Shown: positions 28,972 through 37,780 of the stretch, piece after piece
Position numbering within the stretch: position 1 is the stretch's first letter
How the letters are laid out: each line of letters starts with the position of its first letter
DNA from: JAJDZL01 sp965200425
GTDB taxonomy: Bacteria > Pseudomonadota > Gammaproteobacteria > Arenicellales > JAJDZL01
Reading direction: 5' to 3'
Assembly (NCBI GenBank): GCA_965200425.1
Contig: CBDAUA010000004.1
Coordinates: 372,001 to 436,000 of the forward strand
DNA: 64,000 bases
Translations under genes and position numbers: made by a program
The notes under the pieces: model-generated
What the model was told of the DNA's origin: nothing
Databases searched by the model: none
What the model saw: the letters and a program-made list of their open reading frames with translations, nothing else

Positions 28972-30531
28972 ATGCACAACTCATCAAATAATCGAATTGC
29001 AGCTATTTGCTCTAAAGCAAACTATCGTTGGGTATTTGGCATTTTGTTTCTGTTCACAATGTTGGTATTCGCTCGCTTTGCGTTACCAGTGAGTGCAGCG
29101 ATGTCCAATGCTGATGACTCGATGACAATTGAATCTGAAAATAGTTTTTTCCACCCCAGTGAAGGCTTTGCGGATGTCATTGAACATGTGTCACCTGCCA
29201 TCGTTTCAATCGAGGTTATATCGACCGCTTATCATGACTCGAAGCAGTCTCATAGTGAGTCTTTAAAAGAATTTTTCTTCCGGCACAGACCCTTTGAAAT
29301 GCCTAGCCCCTTCGACAAATTCAAAAAAGATAGATTTTCTGGATATGGAGCTAAATTCAAACCTCCAGTTAAAGGCAGCGGAACTGGTGTTATCTTCCAT
29401 CCGGCTGGTTACATTGTTACAAATACGCATGTAATTAAAGATGCAACTGAAATCTCGGTCACGCTAAGCGATGGTTCTCAGTACGAAGCCAAATTGGTTG
29501 CCGGAGACCATCGCACTGACATAGCTGCCTTAAAAATTGAAGTTGATGAAGATCTACCTTTTGCAGAATTTGGTGATTCAGACCAGTTACGCGTCGGAGA
29601 TTGGGTAATTGCAATGGGGGATGGCTTCGGCTTTATCCGCTCAGCTAGCGTCGGAATTCTTTCTGGTATGGATAGAGTAGTGTCCACTAGCGCTGAGCCA
29701 TATACTCCGATGTTGCAGTTCGATGCCGCGATAAACAAAGGAAATTCCGGAGGACCTCTAATAAACACTAAAGGTGAAATTATTGGGATAACCACCCTAA
29801 TCTACAGTCCAAGTGGCGCTCATGTAGGTCTTGGATTTGCAGTTCCTTCTAACACCGTAAGATTTATCACTTCGACCATTATGGAATCCGGCAAAGTTGA
29901 CTATGGATATCTTGGAGTATTTATTCAGCCAGTTGACAAAAACCTGGCCAAAATGTTCAAACTTCCTGACTCGAAAGCAACAGGTGTTTTGATCTCATCA
30001 ATCGAAGAAAACAGTCCTGTGGAATCAATTTTGAAAGTTGGAGAGATTGTTTTGAAATACGAAGGCAACGAAGTGAGATCAGTTGATGACCTTGTAAATT
30101 ACGTGCAGTCAAGTCGCCCAGGTGAACTAGTGCAGTTACAAACTTGGCATGAAGGTGAATTGAGAACTGTTACAGTCCGAATTGGCGCCAAGGAAGGCGA
30201 TATGTTGGTAAAGAGCTCGACGACGGATGATTCTAGTTCTTTATCGAATCTGCTAGGTCTTCACGTTGGAGAAATAGACGAAAACCATCGACGAGAACTA
30301 CAACTCGACGAAAGCGTGAATGGATTACTCGTTCTAGATGTGGAACCGTCTAGTACTGCAGAGTTGGCTGGTCTCCAACCAGGTGACGTGATTCGAGAAA
30401 TTGACGATCGTTCCTTTACAGCTATAGATGATGCAATGCAGTACTTAGGTGAAAAACAAAGAGTACTAATGTATGTCCATCGTAACGGCATCGATCAATT
30501 TCTAGTATTCGATTCGAAAGATTTATCGTAG
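28972..30531 (+). CDS. HtrA/DegP-type periplasmic serine protease
   Basis: 519 residues. An N-terminal membrane/signal segment (~20-42) is followed by a trypsin-like domain with an intact triad: His153 (TNTHVI), Asp183 (RTDIAAL) and Ser259 (GNSGGPL). Two PDZ domains follow (YGYLGVFI... from ~310 and LGLHVGEID... from ~425). This is the normal DegP/MucD layout for degrading misfolded envelope proteins. It is divergent from the FAD oxidoreductase and ends in a strong terminator. The downstream paralogue arose by tandem duplication. Confidence 0.93.
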   Translation: MHNSSNNRIAAICSKANYRWVFGILFLFTMLVFARFALPVSAAMSNADDSMTIESENSFFHPSEGFADVIEHVSPAIVSIEVISTAYHDSKQSHSESLKEFFFRHRPFEMPSPFDKFKKDRFSGYGAKFKPPVKGSGTGVIFHPAGYIVTNTHVIKDATEISVTLSDGSQYEAKLVAGDHRTDIAALKIEVDEDLPFAEFGDSDQLRVGDWVIAMGDGFGFIRSASVGILSGMDRVVSTSAEPYTPMLQFDAAINKGNSGGPLINTKGEIIGITTLIYSPSGAHVGLGFAVPSNTVRFITSTIMESGKVDYGYLGVFIQPVDKNLAKMFKLPDSKATGVLISSIEENSPVESILKVGEIVLKYEGNEVRSVDDLVNYVQSSRPGELVQLQTWHEGELRTVTVRIGAKEGDMLVKSSTTDDSSSLSNLLGLHVGEIDENHRRELQLDESVNGLLVLDVEPSSTAELAGLQPGDVIREIDDRSFTAIDDAMQYLGEKQRVLMYVHRNGIDQFLVFDSKDLS

Positions 30532-30581
30532 AAGAAATTCTATTTAAAAGAATTTTATCCTCTCTCATTTTGCACTTGATT

Positions 30582-30624
30582 CCGCCACGGATGTTATCTC
30601 TTAATTTCCGTGGCGGCTTTTTTT
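30582..30624 (+). terminator. Rho-independent terminator after the first htrA
   Basis: A 10-bp perfect stem (CCGCCACGGA with TCCGTGGCGG) is followed by C and eight T residues. A near-identical copy ends the second htrA. Confidence 0.92.
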
Positions 30625-30671
30625 CTGGTCTTTAGACAACAAGTTTTCATATATAGCAAATCTGATACTAG

Positions 30672-30797
30672 CTGAAATCTTTTTCTATGACGTATATCTT
30701 ACCGTCGCATGCGGAAAGAGTGCTCAAAAATAATCGACCGCGATGCTAATGATCCCTCCGCCTACGACCAGCGTAACAGAACCGTTAAATTTCAATG
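30672..30797 (-). pseudogene. Duplicated 5' fragment of the FAD oxidoreductase gene
   Basis: About 126 bases match the first ~40 codons of the FAD oxidoreductase (28678-28796) at an offset of 1994 bp. The TTG start has become TTT, and one A/T is lost from the homopolymer near 30730, shifting the frame. It is a non-functional by-product of the tandem duplication that also copied htrA and its upstream region. Confidence 0.9.
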
Positions 30798-30964
30798 CTC
30801 ATGATGAAAGAATCGTAGGTACAAAATGTTGATTTGAATTTGCACCTGAGTCGAACCGAGAATTTGACTTGAAACTAACAAAATTGTAATCATAGGTTCA
30901 ACTTTCTGTAAGATTCGTCTACCCATAATGAGTTTCAGTTAAAAAACAATCTAGAGGATAACTT

Positions 30965-32584
30965 ATGCACAACTCATCAAATAATCGATTTGCAGCTATT
31001 TGCTCTAAAGCAAACTATCGTTGGGTATTTGGCATTTTGTTTCTGTTCACATTGTTGGAATTGGCTCGCTTCGCGTTACCGGTCAACGCAGCGAAGTATG
31101 GTGCTTACGATTGGAATTTTAAGGGAACGGAGAATTATGATAGATTGGGATGGGGTCCCCATTATCAACAATTTATCGACGGCATGGAAACCGCATCGGA
31201 TGTCATTAAACGTGTGTCACCCGCCATTGTATCAATCGAGGTAAGATCGACCGTTGTTCCTAGTTCGGAGAGATTAGATGACATTGATCCATTGAAAGAT
31301 TTTTTCGTCCCGCACGAATTTTTGCCGAACTACCCTTATTACCAACCATGGCTAGAAACTCCCTCCCACAAAGGTCTAATTTTCGATCCGGCTGGTTACA
31401 TTGTTACAAATACGCATGTAATTAAAGATGCAATTGAAATCTTGGTCACGCTAAGCGATGGTTCTCAGTACGAAGCCAAATTGGTTGCCGGAGACCATCG
31501 AACTGACTTATCTGTCTTAAAAATTGAAGTTGATGAAGATCTAGATTTTGCAGAGTTTGGTGATTCAGACCGGTTACACGACGGAGATTGGGTAATTGCA
31601 GTAGAGGATGAATTCGTTGACGTTACTGGTATGGATAGCCTCAGACTTCCTCCTCGTATGAGTATGCTTAGAGTAGTATCCATTAGCAATGAGTATGGTA
31701 CTGCGATGTTGAAGTACAGTTCACAGACAAACAAAGGAAATTTCGGAGCGCCTCTACTAACTTATTCTGGTGAGATAATTGGGATCAATGTATTCAAACC
31801 AAGTGCTCCTTATGTAGTTGCTCCAATGGAGCTTTATGGCCTTTATGAAAGCACTGCAGTTATAAGAACTGGCTCTCGCTATGCAATTCCATCCAATACC
31901 ATAAAATTCGTCACGTCGAGCATACTGGAAACCGGCAAAGTCGAATACGGCTATCTTGGAGTTCTCGTTGAGCGAGTCGACAGAACCTTGTCCAATTTTC
32001 CTGCCTCGAAAGAACCAGGTGTTTTGATTGCAGCTATCGAAAGAAATAGTCCTGCGGAACCATTTCTAAACGTTGGAGAGATTGTTTTGAAATACGAAGG
32101 CAAGGAAGTGAGATCAGTCGATGAATTTGTAAATTTCGTGCAGTTAAGTCGGCCAGGTGAACTAGTGCAGTTACATACTTGGCATGAAGGTGAATTGAGA
32201 ACTGTTACAGTCCGAATCGGCGTCAAGAAATTCGATAGGTTGGCAAATCGTTCGACGACGGATGATACTGGTTCTAGTACTCTATCAACTCGGTATGGTC
32301 TTCACATTGGAGAGATAGATGAAAATTATCAACGAGAACAACAACTCGACAAAAGCGTGAATGGATTACTCGTTCTAGATGTGGAACCGTCTAGAACTGC
32401 CGAAGCGGCTGGTCTCCAACCAGGTGACGTGATTCGAAAAATTGACAATCGTTCCTTTACCGCCATAAATAATGCAGTCCAGTACTTAGGTGAAAGACAA
32501 AGAGACAAGGAAAAGGTACCAATGTATCTCCATCGCAACAGCATCGATCAATTTTTAGTATTCGATACGACAGATTTATCGTAG
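30965..32584 (+). CDS. HtrA-like protein with inactivated protease site
   Basis: 539 residues, paralogous to the preceding HtrA. The first ~35 residues are nearly identical, and the two PDZ domains are well conserved. His151 and Asp181 are kept, but the nucleophile motif GNSGGP reads GNFGAP with Phe260 in place of Ser. The GSGTG strand before the His loop and the Gly-rich WVIAMGDGFG segment are also lost. It should therefore be unable to cleave peptides. The open frame is intact over 539 codons with a conserved terminator, so it looks maintained as a pseudoprotease (chaperone, decoy or PDZ sensor). It lies 176 bp before the response regulator gene. Confidence 0.9.
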   Translation: MHNSSNNRFAAICSKANYRWVFGILFLFTLLELARFALPVNAAKYGAYDWNFKGTENYDRLGWGPHYQQFIDGMETASDVIKRVSPAIVSIEVRSTVVPSSERLDDIDPLKDFFVPHEFLPNYPYYQPWLETPSHKGLIFDPAGYIVTNTHVIKDAIEILVTLSDGSQYEAKLVAGDHRTDLSVLKIEVDEDLDFAEFGDSDRLHDGDWVIAVEDEFVDVTGMDSLRLPPRMSMLRVVSISNEYGTAMLKYSSQTNKGNFGAPLLTYSGEIIGINVFKPSAPYVVAPMELYGLYESTAVIRTGSRYAIPSNTIKFVTSSILETGKVEYGYLGVLVERVDRTLSNFPASKEPGVLIAAIERNSPAEPFLNVGEIVLKYEGKEVRSVDEFVNFVQLSRPGELVQLHTWHEGELRTVTVRIGVKKFDRLANRSTTDDTGSSTLSTRYGLHIGEIDENYQREQQLDKSVNGLLVLDVEPSRTAEAAGLQPGDVIRKIDNRSFTAINNAVQYLGERQRDKEKVPMYLHRNSIDQFLVFDTTDLS

Positions 32585-32634
32585 AAGAAATTCGATTTTC
32601 AACAATTCTATCCTCTCTCATTTTGCACTTGATT

Positions 32635-32677
32635 CCGTCACGGATGTTATCTCTTAATTTCCGTGGCGGCTTTTTTC
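32635..32677 (+). terminator. Rho-independent terminator after the second htrA
   Basis: Stem CCGTCACGGA with TCCGTGGCGG (one G-U pair), followed by CTTTTTT. It is a duplicate of the terminator at 30582-30624. Confidence 0.88.
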
Positions 32678-32760
32678 TAGTCTTTAGATAACAAGTTATC
32701 ATATATAGCAAATCAAAGCTGAAAAAGGCTAATGTTCACATTTAACAAGTTATTCGATTT

Positions 32761-33450
32761 ATGAGAATTTTAGTAATTGAAGACGACAAAGAAACTTTGT
32801 CAATTGTTTGTACAGCCTTAAGTGAGGCAGGACATGTCGTAAAGGCCATCGAATCCGGAGATGTTGGGCTTCATGTAGCAAGAACAGAAGAATTTGATGC
32901 AATAGTGCTAGACCGGTATTTGCCGAAGATCAATGATGGTCTAGATATCGTTCGGACTCTTAAATCGGAAAGTAACAATACGCCTATCTTGATACTAAGT
33001 TCATTAGGACTCGTCGATGATCGGGTCGATGGCCTCAAAGCTGGTGCTGACGATTATTTGGCTAAGCCGTTCGCAATATCGGAATTACAAGCAAGAGTCG
33101 AGGCCATCGTTCGTCGTCGTGAACCAGATAAGACTAAAATCGAACTATGCGTAGATGAACTGAGCTTAAATTTACTCAAAAGGGAAGTAACGCGTGAAGA
33201 TAGAAAAATTCGATTGTCAAATCGAGAATTTCAGATCTTAGAATACCTAATGCGTAATGCCGGTGAGGTAGTGACTCGTAGCATGTTGCGAGAAAAAGTT
33301 TGGAACTATAACTTTGATACCAACACCGGAATCATCGATACTCATATGTCTAGGCTGCGAGGAAAAGTTGATCGAGACTTCAGTTATCCGTTGATTCAAA
33401 CAGTTCGTGGTAGCGGTTACAAAATATGTCGAGATGAGCAAAACGAATGA
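32761..33450 (+). CDS. OmpR-family response regulator
   Basis: 229 residues. The receiver domain has the acidic pair in VIEDDKE (8-9), phospho-acceptor Asp51 (VLDRYLP) and Lys102 (LAKPF). The winged-helix DNA-binding domain spans ~128-225, with LSNREFQILEYLMRNAGEVV and the C-terminal VRGSGYKI. It overlaps the kinase gene by 4 bp (ATGA), so the two are translationally coupled. Targets are unknown. Its position between the htrA pair and the C1 operon makes both plausible regulon members. Confidence 0.94.
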   Translation: MRILVIEDDKETLSIVCTALSEAGHVVKAIESGDVGLHVARTEEFDAIVLDRYLPKINDGLDIVRTLKSESNNTPILILSSLGLVDDRVDGLKAGADDYLAKPFAISELQARVEAIVRRREPDKTKIELCVDELSLNLLKREVTREDRKIRLSNREFQILEYLMRNAGEVVTRSMLREKVWNYNFDTNTGIIDTHMSRLRGKVDRDFSYPLIQTVRGSGYKICRDEQNE

Positions 33451-35033
33451 GCGACCTGGTGGGAAACCGGCGCTCAATGTTCCGATTTCGAACGCGAGCT
33501 GTTTGGCGTTTTTTTCAATGGAAGCACAAAAGCTACTCTCTACTTTTGGGGATCATTTACGCTATCGTCATTAGCACATCACTAACTGTTGTCCTAATTT
33601 TCATTTACTATTCATCACTTGCTCGCCAGCTGTCAGAAATTGATCAGCAAATCTCCGACGAGTTTAACAAATTGATTTATTTTTCAATGATTTTTGGTGG
33701 AGACAATGAACGACCTGTATCTATTGAAGCATTGGTTCGAGCGCTCAATGAAATAGTTGCACAGTCAGCAGAATCACCATTCAACGCAATGCTTTATGTT
33801 TTGCAGACGAATGACAATCGCTGGCTGTTTGGAAACTTGTCAGATCTTCCAAAAGATTGGATCCGATACGATGAATTTTTTGAGTTTACGTTCAGCTTAC
33901 CCCCGGCAAACTCGAATAGTTCTACAAACGAAACTGATGGAGTCCAGTACACAGGCCGGGGGAAAGCCATCTTTTTTGAAAAAGATGGCTTAGTTGGATG
34001 GGACGTTTTGATTGAATCGGAACTTTTGAGTGGATTGAAATCTAAGACGGATGTGATTTTGTTTGTTGGGCGCGATATTACTGACTTTGAAGAATCGAAG
34101 TCTTTGTTGATTCGGGCATTTGTTTTAAGTTCATTTATGACACTGGTACTAGCGATCGTCGGTTCAGTTCTAACTTCTATGGTCATTTCCCGTCGACTTT
34201 TGAAAATCAATCAGACTTGTAGTCTGGTGATGGAAGGTAATCTCAAACATCGCATGAAAACGAATGGGAGTCAGGATGGCTTCGATCAGCTAGCCAACAA
34301 CTTCAACAAAATGCTTTCCCAGATTGAAGTTTTGATGGAGGAGATCGGCAGAGTTTCAGACAATATAGCGCACGATTTGATGACTCCACTCAATCGACTT
34401 AGAAATCGACTTGAAAAATTAGCGATGGAAATTGGTGGAACATCTTCGATACGTGAGCAAGATCGAGAAAAAGTCGAAGCAGCAATTCATGATGTAGATT
34501 CAATGTTGTCGACGTTCAAAGCATTGCTGCGAATCGCTCGAGTAGAATCCAAATCTCGAGTTGCCAATTTTGTAAGGGTGAGTCCACGGACACTGATTGA
34601 TGACGCTTTCGACTACTATGAACCAACTGCAGAAGAGAAAGATGTTCAATTCGAAAGATTTGTTGACAGTACGGGAGAGGAAATTTACGTCGATAAAGAT
34701 TTGGTTTTTCAAGCGATTACAAATTTGTTGGACAATGCCATCAAGTACACTAAACCGAAAGGTAAAGTGAAAATCGAAGGGATATATCATCATGAAGGAT
34801 TCGAGATCATAGTTAGTGACAACGGACCCGGTATACCTACTGAATTTCATGAAAAGGTGTGCCGCAGATTATTCCGCTTGGATTCAAGTCGTTCCAAACC
34901 TGGCAATGGTTTGGGGTTGAGTTTGGTAAACGCTGTTGTTAAATACCACAATATAGATTTGAAATTTGAGGACAATCAACCTGGATTGAAAGCTCGATTA
35001 CGTTATTTCCCATATGTATCGAAGTTGCAATAA
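33447..35033 (+). CDS. Sensor histidine kinase
   Basis: 528 residues. Membrane segments lie at about 28-52 and 215-240, enclosing a ~160-residue periplasmic sensor with no recognised fold. A HAMP linker follows. The HisKA motif NIAHDLMTPLNR has phospho-acceptor His309. The HATPase domain has N-box ITNLLDNAIKYT, G1 DNGPGIP and G2 GNGLGLSLV, all intact. It pairs with the regulator immediately upstream. The part from residue ~286 to the end is contained in a 1719-bp tandem duplication. Confidence 0.94.
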   Translation: MSDLVGNRRSMFRFRTRAVWRFFQWKHKSYSLLLGIIYAIVISTSLTVVLIFIYYSSLARQLSEIDQQISDEFNKLIYFSMIFGGDNERPVSIEALVRALNEIVAQSAESPFNAMLYVLQTNDNRWLFGNLSDLPKDWIRYDEFFEFTFSLPPANSNSSTNETDGVQYTGRGKAIFFEKDGLVGWDVLIESELLSGLKSKTDVILFVGRDITDFEESKSLLIRAFVLSSFMTLVLAIVGSVLTSMVISRRLLKINQTCSLVMEGNLKHRMKTNGSQDGFDQLANNFNKMLSQIEVLMEEIGRVSDNIAHDLMTPLNRLRNRLEKLAMEIGGTSSIREQDREKVEAAIHDVDSMLSTFKALLRIARVESKSRVANFVRVSPRTLIDDAFDYYEPTAEEKDVQFERFVDSTGEEIYVDKDLVFQAITNLLDNAIKYTKPKGKVKIEGIYHHEGFEIIVSDNGPGIPTEFHEKVCRRLFRLDSSRSKPGNGLGLSLVNAVVKYHNIDLKFEDNQPGLKARLRYFPYVSKLQ

Positions 35034-36019
35034 AAATCTGATCATTGATGTCTTGTCTTAGCGCTGTGGAATTGAAATAGAGTAGGGGGCTCGATGTCAG
35101 CACCTGAGCTGCAGGGCTACTATTTCAGGCAAGTCCGAAAGTGGACTGATCGAGCACGTCGAAGCTTGGTTGATCCTCTTAGTTTGTGGTATTGGGAAGC
35201 TTGTACGCACGATTTGACCGCACTAAAGCCCGGTAATGTTCATTGTTATGCGCAAGGGCACGACATGACGGTCGAAGATTTCTTAAAAAGTGCTTATGTG
35301 ACAGCTCCCGTTTTGGCGAATCCTGAAATGACACTGGGAGTTCGAATTTTTGAATCTGTTCGAGTCACTCAACAAGCAGTTGCGAAAAACACTAATTTGG
35401 GTATCTTGTTACTGTGTGCACCGATCGCACAATCCGCTCTTTCCGGGCCACCAACTAGTTTAAGAAAATCGTTGATTGACACTATCAGTCAAACGAGTTT
35501 AGAGGACTCGCAACGGATTCTTGATGCAATTTGTCTTGCTGCACCTTCCGGTTTAGGTGAGAGTGAGTGTCACGACGTGTTTAGTCCAGCAACGACTCGA
35601 ATTCAAGAAATTATGAGTGTTGCTGGCTCTCGAGACATGATTGCCCAGCAATACACAAATGGGTTTGAAGAAGTCTTCAAATTTGGGACTAAAGTATTGC
35701 ATACTGCACAGGCGAGTAAAAAGAGTATGGACGAGGTAGTAGGCCAAGTTTACCTAGCTTTTTTATCATCCTACCCTGATTCTCACATCGCTAGACAGTA
35801 TGGGTCTGTAGTTGCGAGTGAAGTACAATCGATTGCTAGCGATCTATATTCAAAGTCCAATGAGCTAGAATCTGATAGTAAATTTAGTTCAGCTCTTATG
35901 AAATGTGATACAGTATTGAAGAGCCATGATATCAATCCAGGTACTAGTGCGGATTTGACTGTCGCGACAATTTACGTAAATAAAATCAAAAACGGAAATT
36001 TGTTAGTATGCTAGCATAT
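34301..36019 (+). repeat. Tandem duplication, copy A (1719 bp)
   Basis: Covers the kinase from its HAMP end through the first citG-like gene. Copy B follows immediately at an offset of exactly 1719 bp. Only about 20 substitutions and no indels separate the copies by eye. The junction shows a 2-bp (CT) microhomology. Confidence 0.97.
35094..36014 (+). CDS. CitG-like (triphosphoribosyl-dephospho-CoA synthase family) protein of H4MPT clusters, copy A
   Basis: 306 residues of the CitG family. WYWEACTHDLTALKPGNVH (~29-47) resembles the family's nucleotide-binding K-P-G-N-V motif, and GLGESECHDV (~151-160) is also typical. In bacteria with tetrahydromethanopterin-linked C1 metabolism a CitG-like protein (called Orf5 in methylotrophs) is a regular member of the H4MPT gene set. 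Its reaction is not established. GTAGGGGG precedes the ATG. It differs from copy B at three residues and is followed directly by the duplicated kinase fragment. Confidence 0.85.
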   Translation: MSAPELQGYYFRQVRKWTDRARRSLVDPLSLWYWEACTHDLTALKPGNVHCYAQGHDMTVEDFLKSAYVTAPVLANPEMTLGVRIFESVRVTQQAVAKNTNLGILLLCAPIAQSALSGPPTSLRKSLIDTISQTSLEDSQRILDAICLAAPSGLGESECHDVFSPATTRIQEIMSVAGSRDMIAQQYTNGFEEVFKFGTKVLHTAQASKKSMDEVVGQVYLAFLSSYPDSHIARQYGSVVASEVQSIASDLYSKSNELESDSKFSSALMKCDTVLKSHDINPGTSADLTVATIYVNKIKNGNLLVC

Positions 36020-36029
36020 CTTCAACAAA

Positions 36030-36752
36030 ATGCTTTCCCAGATTGAAGTTTTGATGGAGGAGATCGGCAGAGTTTCAGACAATATAGCGCACGATTTGAT
36101 GACTCCACTCAATCGACTTAGAAATCGACTTGAAAAATTAGCGAATGAAATTGGTGGACCATCTTCGATACGTGAGCAAGATCGAGAAAAAGTCGAAGCA
36201 GCAATTCATGATGTAGATTCAATGTTGTCGACGTTCAAAGCACTGCTGCGAATCGCTCGAGTAGAATCCAAATCTCAAGTTGCCAATTTTGTAAGGGTGA
36301 GTCCACAGACACTGATTGATGACGCTTTCGACTACTATGAACCAACTGCAGAAGAGAAAGATGTTCAATTCGAAAGATTTGTTGACAGTACGGGAGAGGA
36401 AATTTGCGTCGATAAAGATTTGGTTTTTCAAGCGATTACAAATTTGTTGGACAATGCCATCAAGTACACTAAACCGAAAGGTAAAGTGAAAATCGAAGGG
36501 ATATATCATCATGAAGGATTCGAGATCATAGTTAGTGACAACGGACCCGGTATACCTACTAAATTTCATGAAAAGGTGTGCCGTAGATCATTCCGCTTGG
36601 ATTCAAGTCGTTCCAAACCTGGCAATGGTTTGGGGTTGAGTTTGGTAAACACTGTTGCTAAATACCACAATATAGATTTGAAATTTGAGGACAATCAACC
36701 TGGATTGAAAGCTCGATTACGTTATTTCCCATATGTATCGAAGTTGCAATAA
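36030..36752 (+). CDS. Truncated histidine kinase core (duplication product)
   Basis: 240 residues containing only the HisKA and HATPase domains (His21, N-box, G1 and G2 all present). The sensor, both membrane helices and most of HAMP are absent. The frame is intact from an internal Met of the parent kinase. No Shine-Dalgarno is seen, though the stop of citG-A lies 16 bp upstream and coupling is conceivable. Nine amino-acid changes versus only about two silent changes separate it from the parent. Changes include Leu-to-Ser, Glu-to-Lys and Tyr-to-Cys, suggesting relaxed constraint. It may be a soluble kinase/phosphatase or a decaying pseudogene. Confidence 0.6.
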   Translation: MLSQIEVLMEEIGRVSDNIAHDLMTPLNRLRNRLEKLANEIGGPSSIREQDREKVEAAIHDVDSMLSTFKALLRIARVESKSQVANFVRVSPQTLIDDAFDYYEPTAEEKDVQFERFVDSTGEEICVDKDLVFQAITNLLDNAIKYTKPKGKVKIEGIYHHEGFEIIVSDNGPGIPTKFHEKVCRRSFRLDSSRSKPGNGLGLSLVNTVAKYHNIDLKFEDNQPGLKARLRYFPYVSKLQ

Positions 36753-36812
36753 AAATCTGATCATTGATGTCTTGTCTTAGCGCTGTGGAATTGAAATAGA
36801 GTAGGGGGCTCG

Positions 36813-37733
36813 ATGTCAGCACCTGAGCTGCAGGGCTACTATTTCAGGCAAGTCCGAAAGTGGACTGATCGAGCACGTCGAAGCTTGGTTGATCCTCTTA
36901 GTTTGTGGTATTGGGAAGCTTGTACGCACGATTTGACCGCACTAAAGCCCGGTAATGTTCATTGTTATGCGCAAGGGCACGACATGACGGTCGAAGATTT
37001 CTTAAAAAGTGCTTATGTGACAGCTCCCGTTTTGGCGAATCCTGAAATGACACTGGGAGTTCGAATTTTTGAATCTGTTCGAGTCACTCAACAAGCAGTT
37101 GCGAAAAACACTAATTTGGGTATCTTGTTACTGTGTGCACCGATCGCACAATCCGCTCTTTCCGGGCCACCAACTAGTCTAAGAAAATCGTTGATTGACA
37201 CTATCAGTCAAACGAGTTTAGAGGACTCGCAACGGATACTTGATGCAATTTGTCTTGCTGCACCTTCCGGTTTAGGTGAGAGTGAGTGTCACGACGTGTT
37301 TAGTCCAGCAACGACTCGAATTCAAGAAATTATGAGTGTTGCTGGCTCTCGAGACATGGTTGCCCAGCAATACACAAATGGGTTTGAAGAAGTCTTCAAA
37401 TTTGGGACTAAAGTATTGCATACTGCACAGGCGAGTAAAAAGAGTATGGACGAGGTAGTAAGCCAAGTTTACCTAGCTTTTTTATCATCCTACCCTGATT
37501 CTCACATCGCTAGACAGTATGGGTCTGTAGTTGCGAGTGAAGTACAATCGATTGCCAGCGATCTATATTCAAAGTCCAATGAGCTAGAATCTGATAGTAA
37601 ATTTAGTTCAGCTCTTATGAAATGTGATACAGTATTGAAGAGTCGTGATATCAATCCAGGTACTAGTGCGGATTTGACTGTCGCGACAATTTACGTAAAT
37701 AAAATCAAAAACGGAAATTTGTTAGTATGCTAG
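36813..37733 (+). CDS. CitG-like protein of H4MPT clusters, copy B
   Basis: 306 residues, 303 identical to copy A (differences I to V, G to S, H to R). The KPGNV and GLGES motifs are retained. This copy sits in the presumed ancestral position directly before fae, with its stop 48 bp from the fae ATG. Silent changes (about four) slightly outnumber replacements (three), unlike the adjacent kinase fragment, so both copies look under constraint. Confidence 0.85.
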   Translation: MSAPELQGYYFRQVRKWTDRARRSLVDPLSLWYWEACTHDLTALKPGNVHCYAQGHDMTVEDFLKSAYVTAPVLANPEMTLGVRIFESVRVTQQAVAKNTNLGILLLCAPIAQSALSGPPTSLRKSLIDTISQTSLEDSQRILDAICLAAPSGLGESECHDVFSPATTRIQEIMSVAGSRDMVAQQYTNGFEEVFKFGTKVLHTAQASKKSMDEVVSQVYLAFLSSYPDSHIARQYGSVVASEVQSIASDLYSKSNELESDSKFSSALMKCDTVLKSRDINPGTSADLTVATIYVNKIKNGNLLVC

Positions 37734-37780
37734 CATATCTAAAAAACTTATTTAATCTAAATCAAGCTGGAGGCGATGAT

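Larger units (their letters stand above)
36020..37738 (+). repeat. Tandem duplication, copy B (1719 bp)
   Basis: Second copy of 34301-36019. It supplies the truncated kinase core and the citG-like gene adjacent to fae. The copies end with GCTAGCATAT before diverging. Confidence 0.97.

Noticed and set aside
34301..37738. Assembly artefact as the cause of the 1719-bp tandem repeat
   Set aside because: The copies differ at about 20 scattered positions and the duplicated genes are in clean register, which favours a genuine duplication, although mixed-strain assembly cannot be fully excluded.
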